A DNA stretch of 64,000 bases from Helopsaltes ochotensis (Eukaryota; Chordata; Aves; Passeriformes; Locustellidae), in NCBI GenBank assembly GCA_013400155.1, contig VXBM01000773.1:159934-223933 (forward strand), read 5' to 3'. The position numbers and the translations under genes were made by a program. A model generated the notes under the pieces. The model was not told the origin of the DNA. It made no database searches and saw nothing but the letters and a program-made list of their open reading frames with translations. Shown piece after piece: positions 55,459-64,000 of the stretch (its first letter is position 1; the number at the start of each line of letters is the position of its first letter).

Positions 55459-56514
55459 AGACTGATAATTCTGGGAAAACACCTGACGAGCCAGCAGCTC
55501 TGACCCCTGCAAAAGAGACCTCTTCAGAGAGAAACACCCAAGATGGAGCCTTCTGTGAGCAACAGCTTCCTGAACAACCACCGTGCCTGAGTTTGTTGAT
55601 GTTGGTAGGGCCCAACTGATCTTGGTATCAAACCACTTCATTATATTTCCCCTACACTGGCACTTGCAGGCCTGAAATACCAAAAGTTAGGCTGCACTGG
55701 AAAATCCCGGCCTCTCCCCAGTCGTGCGTGCATAAATCTCACAAACATTTATTACGTTCTCCCTCTCTCTCTCTCTCAATTAATGCCAAGGATTTTTTCT
55801 CTGCTCAGCACGTTTGGAAAGCGCGAGATGGAAACCGCGCAGTGAAATAAAGCTATAACAAAAAACTAAAGATGAAATGTCACGAAATAAAACAGAATCT
55901 CGAGGTAAAGCAGTATGTCTTACCCTGGAAGGGAATATCCTTGAAGGAAGGGATGTCTTTCATTTAGAACTTTAGTTTACACTTTACACTCAATTATATT
56001 CTTCCATTGTGTCATTTCTTGGTCTTCAAAAGACCTGATTTTGCATTTAATTTTCATTATGCAGTATAAGAACAACACTGGCTTGTGGAAACATTCTACT
56101 TTGGTTTGTTTCCTTTGTTTCTAGTTCTAAGTGGTTAGTTTTCAAAGCTAGATTCCTGCAAAAAGCAAGGAGAGGTATCCACAGTGCCCCTGAAAGTTCT
56201 TTGAGCAGGGGATGTACACAGCTATAAATAGTCCCTCTAAGAGGGCTGAGAAGCTTATGATTTCTTTGGAAAACTTTCTTCACTAGCATTTTCCTGAAAA
56301 AAAAAAAATGCTCCGGAAATACATTTTTTTTCACTATTTAACTTCAAATTAAGGCCTTATGACAGTCATCCTATCAATGGAACACTCTGAAGAGGAATCA
56401 TCTTTATCCAGACATTTAGCAAAACATCTTGGAGCCTGCAATCCCTCAACGTCCTGAGTCCATAAAGTCCATACTGTCAGAATATGCTCCCCAGCACCTA
56501 ACAATCTTATTTTC
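55459..56514. other. Unique non-coding DNA with a short (CT)n run
   Basis: No gene is supported. A (CT)n run of about 18 bp lies at 55761-55778. An A12 run lies at about 56297-56308. Confidence 0.6.
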
Positions 56515-57340
56515 TATAGTTTAGTCCCATTATTTTTAATTCTGTATCAAGGGGGCACAGAGGAAAAATTCCTCCCTTTCTCTGTGCAGCCACCCTTTAT
56601 GGATTTGATGCCTGTAATCATGCTCCCTTAGCGTTTTTTACTCTACACAACCCTAGTTCAGTCTGTCCTCAAAATGCTACACTTGGCAAGCCTCCAAGAA
56701 ATCATCTTGCTCCTTTTGCAACCTCTCCCACAAGGGCTCATTCTTCTCCTTATCACACCCAAAAGCAAGCACACCAGCACAGAAAAAGTCTCACAAAGGA
56801 GATGATGACTTCCCTTCCTCATCTCAGCATGCACACCGTCCTCCCTGCCTTGGCCACAGTTGTTTTTTCCACAAAAACTGGTTTCTGTTTGCCTGCTGGA
56901 GTCCCATTTGATCCCTTCCCATAAAACAGGTGTTTCCTGGGTTGTGTTGGTCAGAGTATTCATTTCCACACCGTGCTCAGAGCTTGGCATTAGGTCCCAC
57001 CAATTGCACTCTCCTGCTGTTTCTCCTGTTTGTCAAGACAGTTTTGAAATCTAGTCCCGTTCAACAACCTGCCTCAGACTCCCCCAGCCTGGTGTCACCT
57101 GCAAGTTTAATGATTTCACTTCCTTATCCAAACCATTACTGAAAATTTGGAAAGGGAGCCAGGCAGAACTGGGTCAGTACATCCTCCCAGGTTCACAGTG
57201 AGGCACTGGTAGCTTGTGAGAGTGGCTGTTTTTTCTAATTCGCTTTGCACCCACGTGAAAGTGGTTTCCCCTAAACTATTCCTTATGGGAATAGTCCCCA
57301 GTCATGTTTTAAATCTGTCTCTTAAACATCAGGATAAAGG
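56515..57340 (-). mobile_element. Ancient CR1 LINE fragment (3' part of ORF2 and 3' end)
   Basis: Blocks in the order of an old amniote CR1 (reverse complement) can be followed: TTTAGTCCCATTATTTTTAA, TGTAATCATGCTCCCTTAGC, ACAACCCTAGTTCAGTCTGT, GAAATCATCTTGCTCC, then after a diverged interval TTGTCAAGACAGTTTTGAAA, CCCCAGCCTGGTGTCACCTG, CAAACCATTACTGAAAAT, GCTTTGCACCCACGTGAAAG, and AAACATCAGGATAAA. The interval 56740-57020 aligns poorly. It is far more diverged than the CR1 at 30.9 kb and closer to the CR1 types of turtles and crocodilians. Open frames across it are fragments of the decayed element and not a gene. Confidence 0.8.
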
Positions 57341-60300
57341 TTGAACAAAAATTCAAGTGGTTGAGCTGATAGGCTTCTTTTCCCAGAAGAAACGGAAGTA
57401 AGAGGTAACAAAAAGTAAGAAATCCTGCATTACATTCAGCACAATTGTGCCCTTCTAGATTTTGTTTCACACCCTCTCAGGAGGGATGTGAAACATGTGC
57501 ATCAGATCTAGGATTCCAAGTCAAGGCAGAGATACGCTGCCCTTTGGAACTGTGAAACTTTGGGTTTCTTTGTAGGAAGAGGCTCCTTTCATTCTCATCC
57601 TTCACTGACATATCCGCAGTGGAAGGAAGAGAAGAAGGGCAGCTCACACGCCCTTCTCCAACACTGAGTCCCCTCCAAAGACACAGCTCCAGCACCACCA
57701 CGTGCTGCCTCCGCAGGGCCATAGACCCACTCGTGGGTCTCCAACCATCCTGAGAAGGCTGCCACACCTCCTCTGCCTGCCCCTAAGCATCTGCGTTCCC
57801 AGCGGGAGGAGACAGCCTCACCTGCTTCAACTCCAAACAGGAAAAATTGTTTGACGAACGGTCCGTGAAAAAGCTTTGCAAGCCTGATACGAGTATGGAA
57901 AAAAATTTCTCCTTTTAAAGAAATGTATCGGAGCAACACCATTTTCTCTGCTGCCTAAGAGCATCCTGCATCGTGTTTTGATGCAGGATTACATTACAAT
58001 TTTCTCCAATTAACTTACTTTGGGGAGTTTATTTATCAAATGCAAACAACTTTCCCACCAGAGAGCTCGGAAACTACAGATTTTCACTCTGTCCGTGAAA
58101 GTTTTATTTTAATACTGTATAACTTTACAGATGCCAGAGGTGGTGTTAAAAAAATTTTAAAACCCCCAAACCATGGAGCAAACACTGTTCTGCTTTTAAC
58201 TTTCATGTGTCAACACGAAGGACTCATCAGCCATAACCCTGCTACTTGTAAGAGTGGTGCACTATCAAATGGCAGTGCTGGAAGCAGGCATGGACTTAAA
58301 ATTTGAAGCTGGGCTTTATGTTTTCAAATTTGGGTTAAAGTGTATTAATTTACGATTTAATTATTTTAAATAGGACAAAATGCTGGCTCTGTTCTCCATA
58401 TCAATTTCTTTAATTAAGTGCAATGTTCTCTGATGATTCTGTTCTAGCAGACAGCTCCAAATCTCGACTTTCACAAAGTTTAGGGATGTCTCAAATGTGG
58501 CCAACCCAAGCTTGGAACACTATCCAGAAGTTATTAGAGGCAATCAATTTTGATTTTCCAGCATATTTTTCCTCTGCTGCATCCCCTTTTCATCTGGAAG
58601 CAACTCCTGTCTCTTTTCTAATTGATGAGGTGAACTGGTATGAGTGAGCTTATGATTTCTGCTCTTTGAGTGGCAGGGAAGTAAATGGAAAAATTGTCTC
58701 AAAAGTTTAAATGAGGGATTTGGCTTTCGCAATAGTGGAATTACTAGTGCTCAGTGGATTTTTCTGAACCGTTGCATGCCAAAGAAATAAACCATGAATG
58801 ATTAGGGTAGTAGGATTTTTTGTTATCAGATAAATCATCACTTACTCAGGTTCTCTGACTTCCCTTCCTTTCCAGGGGTTTGGATTTTTTTTTCTTTCCA
58901 TTTTTAGTTTACTGACAACAAGAAATATCTCTGGACTGGAAAACCCTGACCTGACTTGAAAGCAGCAGTCCAAATACTTGTCCGTCTCTTTAAAACCTCG
59001 GACTTTCTGCAATGTTGGGAGCACTTCCCTCAGTTTTCAAGTACTTAACCCACTAAGTCTGGGCTCTTTCATAGACTAGAAATGCTTCTCAAGGAACTCA
59101 GAGAAATTATCTTACTTTTTAAATACTGCATGCTTTGAAAGGAAGTATTATAATACAAAACTGTGGTTTTTAATTCTGTTTACTGTTCAATCAATGCTAG
59201 TACTTTTAAAAGAGGGTGGGTAATTTCCAGCAAAATAAGCTCAGTAGAACTGGAGCGGGAATCTGCTCAGTTCCATTACTGCAAGGAAAAAAGAAAGGAA
59301 ATCCTTTTACATGCTGATGACGGGTCAATCTGTCAATTTATTCTGTGAAGCGCTAGGATCTCAAGAACACCAAAATATTAATAATTAATAAAAGCCTTGA
59401 CATCCCAACCCAAAAGGTATTGAAGTGCTTGGTCCACTATCAGACAAATCTGTATTTCTCACAGAAATCTCTCTTGCTCCCATGCAGGCACCAGAGTTAA
59501 ATCACTTTTTGTTACCTCTGCAGCTTTGCCCCTACGTAACTTTTACACTTTCCTGATATTAGTCAGGGCTTTTGCAAGTAAAGACACCGAATTTCTTCCT
59601 TCTTGGAAACACAGGGAAAATTAAACGTGCCTTGCAAAGCAAACTGGGCTTCACCTTTAGGACACCCTGATTCAATCCTCAAATTCAGCACCAACAACAC
59701 GAGGGCTTCTTGTTGAGGAAGAAACACACGCAATGAAATACTCTTGGTCCTTTTTCTCAGGAAATTTGCAATAAAATGTTTGGCACCAGCTTCATTTGTA
59801 TCACAGAGGGGCTCCATAGACACGAAAGAAATCGAGTCGCAAAGAAACTGGGTTGCAAGGATAAATGCATTCGAGGCTCTGGAGCCTCTGTGGGGAAGCA
59901 GGGAGATGAGGAAAAGCCGTTCTCTCTCCCATAATTTCACTTTCCCCTCCATCTCCCAAAAGACTGGGCTGCTACATGCTGCAGCTAAGGGCTGGTGGGA
60001 GCTAAAGCACGCATTAGAGCTCCAGAACAAAGCTCATTATAAGTGACACAGGAGTACTGCAGGTAATGGAAACATTCTGCTGGAATTCCAGGGTTTTTGA
60101 ACCAGGTGTTACGAAAGAAATCCCAGCCTCGGTGCAGTCAGCAGCAAAGCACCTTTCAACATTATAAAGCCGAGAACTCACCCAATATGTGCTGTTTTTC
60201 TTTTTTTTCTGTCTTTCTGCCTTCTTCATTTATCACCTTATGTATTCGGTTGGATTTATTGTCTTCTGACCCTTTGCTTTAGTTGGAGTCACAGTTTCTC

Positions 60301-62955
60301 CTAAACAGAATCCGAGCTCAATAATGGTCAAGACTGAGGTGAACTTTTGAACCCACAAGGGTTGAACAGGTTCAAAATTAAACAGGAACGAGAAAAGAGT
60401 TCAGTTCAAGTTATTATCTTCCTACATTCACCACTTCTGATTTTATTCTCTAGGCAATTACACATGCAGATTTAACCATGTGCAAAAACATTTACCAGGA
60501 TGGGATTGGAGCCATAATCTGTAAACATATATGTAATTGCCATTGACATCATGTTTCCACTGAAAGGCCTTTCAACAAGTTTGATGAAAATAAAAAAAAC
60601 CCCTCACCAAACTTCACTATTTGGGACTTTGGCAACAAAACCCAGGCTGCTACTGTGGAGCCACAAAATACTTCCTGTAGTAAAACAAGTACAGCTCCAG
60701 CAGAGAGAGAGGTGAATCTGACACTATGGCATGTTTTTGGATTTCATCGCTGTTCATGAACGTTTTGGAGATCATTAAAAGAAAATTATGCTTCTAGTCT
60801 TCTTGCTACAGAGAAAGGGAGGTGAACAGAAGGCCAACATTTTCTGAAAGCATTCAGTTCTGAAGCCAGGCTCGTGGCTTGGAGCAGCTGGCTGCCTCCT
60901 CTCCCAGGGGCTCGGTCTGAGACAGGAGAGGTGGTCCCTGGTGCTCAAGGAGAGAAAAGACCAATGTGGGGACCCAGAAAGGCTCTGCTGAGAGGTGGAA
61001 AGGAGAATTCATAGTGCAGGTTTTAATTCTGTCTCGTCTGTCCTGACCCTCCCAGCGCTGCGCACTGCGCCGTGTATTTGGGGACAGAAAGCTGCCCCAT
61101 GTTTCCAACTGATGTGCTCTGCTCCAAACCAAGTGTAGATCAAGGAAAACTGTCTGCCTTAACTTCCCTCACCTCTGACACCACAGGTGAGGTTATGCTG
61201 CTCCCTCATGCCCAGAGAGAGGCAAACCCACCGTGCCTTTAACTTCTTCCAGCTCCCTGCCCACAGCCCAGGCACACCGTGGTGCAGGCTGGCTGTGTAA
61301 GGGATACAGGGAGCACAAAACAGCCCAGAAAAAAAACCCCAGCTCCGTGCAACACCACCAAGAGCCACCCCAAAACACGTCCCCCCAAAATCTCAACAGA
61401 CAAATCGTGTTGGCAGCGCTGGCAAGAAGACTTTCCAGAGGACATGAGAGATGGAAAGAGGCAAGTCACGCTAGCGAAGGAGGATTTTTAAAACCCCCTG
61501 TGCAAAGAATTAGGCCTGTCTTGGTAAATCACTGCTCTTGAGAGCAATCTGGGGTTGAATAATCCCCATGCAAGCGTAACCATGCTGACAGCAAGCTCAG
61601 GTACAGAGCTGGAGCAAGGATTCAGAGAGGAAAGAAGTGTTGGCAAAGTCTTTCCCTGCTCCAAGAACAGCCTGGTGTCCAGGAGGAGTCTGAACTTCTG
61701 ATAAACAACCTCTGTTGAGGATTATGGGTGCCCCATTGGTAAATAATGCTGATTCAAATCCAGTTAAAATTAAATCACTCCCCCTGCTTGTGAGCTTCCC
61801 AACTTCCACTGCATGTGGAAATCGAGTTCTACTGATTGCCTGAGAAAGGTGGGGCTTTCCCTCTTTGGAGTCTTCATCCTGAAAAACCTCGGTAACATTT
61901 TGCACTAGGGATATCAGAAATACCCTGCTATTATCCACCAGCACTTCAAATCTTTGTCAACCTTGATTTACCATTTCTCTCATGCCTCTGAAATTCACAG
62001 TGATGCATCTAGCCCCACTTCTCTGGAATCCTCACGACGAACATCAGCTTTTAAGCACACCTTGTGACCTTAATATTCCTCCAAAATTTTTTTCCCCTCA
62101 CTTTCACTTCATCAGTTAAAATTTACAGAATGTGAGTACTCCTTATGCTCAGAAACATTAAATAAAAAAAGGAATTTCAGCCATCCTGCCTGATTAGACA
62201 CACAGGCTTTATCAGCAAGGCTGATAGGATGAGTTCACCAAAGACAAAATACCAGGATGGCTGTTGCAGGCAAACAGGGGCACTGAAATTGTACATCTGA
62301 AGCCTCCCTCGTCCTTTCCCGAAGCGCAAACTTTGCTGTCACCTATAAATCAAACAGTTTATGAGGCTGCAATATTTACACTCCAATTAAAAAATCATAA
62401 AGCCAGGCCCCTTCGGTTTGTAAAAAAGAAGAACCCAGGATCTGCTATTGAAACATGGTGTTAATCAGTAACTCCTAATGATCTGCTCCACAGCCTTAGA
62501 GGTTACCTGCTTATCCAGCTACACACGGCAAACAAGATAATGAGGGAAAGTGGAAGGAGTGAGGGGAGGATGTCACAGCAAACACAGGGGTTGCTACCAC
62601 CAGGACCTGTCCCTAACCCCTCCGATTCTCATGGCGCTGTTCATTTTCCCATTTTCAAAAGGCAACAGATTTATACAGCAAAGCTTTGAAAACGTGTTGC
62701 ATACAGAGTGATCTTGAGATGTTTTCTGTGTGTGCAACCCCTGAAGGAGCCAAGCACAGCCCTGCAGAAACACCTGCTTTTACCTTTAGATGGTCAGAAC
62801 TCCAGTCCCCTCCACATTCATGAAGAACGAGCCTGAAGAGTCGGTGTTTCCACGTGAGTTTCTCTGAATTCATGAGGGAAACAGTTGATTTCTGAACCTA
62901 CCATTTGCTGTTTGTGCAGTCAGAAAAGAGCTCTCCAGCAAAGGCTTCAGAAATC
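57341..62955. other. Unique non-coding DNA
   Basis: No gene is supported. A 155-codon minus-strand frame (59563-60030) is the longest uninterrupted non-gap frame in the window. It shows no recognisable domain, signal peptide or splice context. GC-richer parts lie at 57580-57800 and 60870-61420. An A(n)C(n) stretch lies at about 60591-60603. Confidence 0.55.
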
Positions 62956-63013
62956 CGAGCGCTGCGCGACGCTGGAAATAAAAATTACAAAGCAACGTCA
63001 GCTGTAATTCGCG
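62956..63013. other. Short CpG cluster
   Basis: Eight CpGs in 58 bp (CCGAGCGCTGCGCGACGC, AACGTCAGC and TTCGCGC) inside AT-rich DNA. No motif arrangement is recognised beyond a CRE-like half site (ACGTCA). Confidence 0.35.
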
Positions 63014-64000
63014 CTCCTAGTTCTACACTTGAAATTTAAATTTCAAAATCTGTTATTCAAAGTTCTTCAGGATAAAAATCAGGGCTTGGGGCTTTCCTTT
63101 TGAGCTAAACAAGTCCCTCTGCCTTCCATGTACAAAGTTGGGTCTCAAAAAGGTTCTGTCATTTCCAAAACCCACCACCAAGAGATACCAGCTGGGAGAG
63201 CCAGCCTGTGAGCACGGACACTTCTGCAACCTGGCCAATCCACACCAAGGCTTCACCTAAACTTCTCATCCCTTATCCACAGTTTTGTAACTCTCACTAG
63301 TTAAGGGTGAAAAAGACAGAAGGCAGAGGTTTTCCTCCCTAGTACAGGCTGGGGTAAAAAAGAGAGCAACATCTGCAATCTATCGGTCACAGCAAGATTT
63401 TAATTCTTTTCTTTCATTCTTTTCCCTTTTTTTTTTTCTTTTCCCTTTAAGTTGACCGTGGGCACAAAAAAGGCGGGTGAAAAATTACAGACTTTATTTT
63501 TCAAATCCCTCCTTCTTATTCTTCTCCTCCTAGTCTTTTGACCGTCTACAAAGAATCAAGGAATAGTTGTTCTAGGTGAATATGAGTTGGCTTATTTCTG
63601 TCACCAGTTATATGATGCTATCCAGAATGTATAATTAAAAAGACTTCAACTAAATTACAGTTTCGACTCAGGTATTCCCAGCTCATATATTTTTGTCAGT
63701 ATTTCAGACCGATAAGAATTAATGAGAGTCACAAGTACATATTTGTGTGACCACAGACACTTAAAACCAGTAATGATTTATCCTGGTTAATAGTGCAAAT
63801 TAACAAAGAAAACATGAAAAAAAAGGACCATTTAAGACTTTTTTTTTTCCCCTTTTCAAGCAGCTTCTGTGAAGGAATATGTATTTGTTGCTGTAGCAAG
63901 AAATGTAACAGCATGTCGGAGGCACGCCTAACTCCAACAGATTTGTCTCAAAAACTGGAGAACAAAAGTATTTGACCAAGAACCTCAGAGCTGCAATGGG
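63014..64000. other. AT-rich non-coding DNA to the window end
   Basis: No feature is recognised apart from a T-rich run at about 63415-63450 and a T9-CCCC run near 63840. Open frames are at most 67 codons. Confidence 0.6.

Noticed and set aside
59684..59704. REST/RE1 silencer site (TTCAGCACC present)
   Set aside because: Only the left half matches. The right half lacks the expected GGACAGCGCC.
59563..60030. 155-codon minus-strand frame, possible gene
   Set aside because: No domain, signal peptide, splice context or codon pattern is recognisable, and a frame of this length is expected by chance in 64 kb.
61054..61073. NRF1 site (GCGCACTGCGC)
   Set aside because: It has one extra base between the half sites compared with the NRF1 consensus.

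Overview
The window looks like avian (probably passerine) nuclear DNA from a long non-coding interval: an intergenic gene desert or a very large intron. The evidence is a minus-strand CR1 LINE 3' end of avian type, a second and much older CR1 fragment, short class-II-type retroviral solo LTRs, and no mammalian-type L1 or Alu elements. The bulk is AT-rich and unique, with frequent A/T homopolymers and A(n)C(n) tracts. No open reading frame is supported as a protein-coding gene: the longest real ones are about 155 codons, lie in arbitrary frames and show no recognisable domain. The apparent ~360-codon frames near 26.7-27.8 kb only run through a block of Ns. I recognised no tRNA, rRNA, miRNA or snoRNA.

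Layout. 1-17 kb: unique AT-rich DNA with a degenerate ~27-bp tandem repeat (3.7-3.9 kb), a GC-richer patch (6.6-6.9 kb) and a 168-bp nearly pure T/G tract (9.4-9.6 kb). 17-21 kb: a CpG-enriched segment, then two diverged direct copies of a ~260-bp sequence offset by 2,700 bp, with a MIR-like fragment between them. 24 kb: an intact solo LTR with a perfect 6-bp target-site duplication (TSD). 26.76-27.73 kb: a 970-bp assembly gap. 30.9-31.8 kb: a CR1 3' end split by a ~435-bp minus-strand LTR-like insertion. 34-46 kb: simple repeats, two further MIR-like fragments, CpG-enriched patches at 40.0-40.3 kb (with a CTCF-like motif) and 44.1-44.3 kb, a four-C-run A/C tract and a 98-bp pure A run. 54.5-55.5 kb: an 84-bp A-rich run, a CpG-dense segment with a TATA-like box and a consensus splice donor, then a second solo LTR of the same family with its own perfect 6-bp TSD. 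56.5-57.3 kb: an ancient CR1 fragment on the minus strand. The remainder is unique sequence with a short CpG cluster near 63 kb.

No multi-gene system, CRISPR array or operon is visible, and I found nothing that justifies claiming a new biological system. The most informative observations are the two LTR insertions with TSDs, the LTR-in-CR1 nesting, the 2.7-kb-spaced duplicated segment, and the CpG-dense candidate promoter or first exon beside the second LTR. Everything is read by eye. Family names rest on remembered consensus features, not on a database search.
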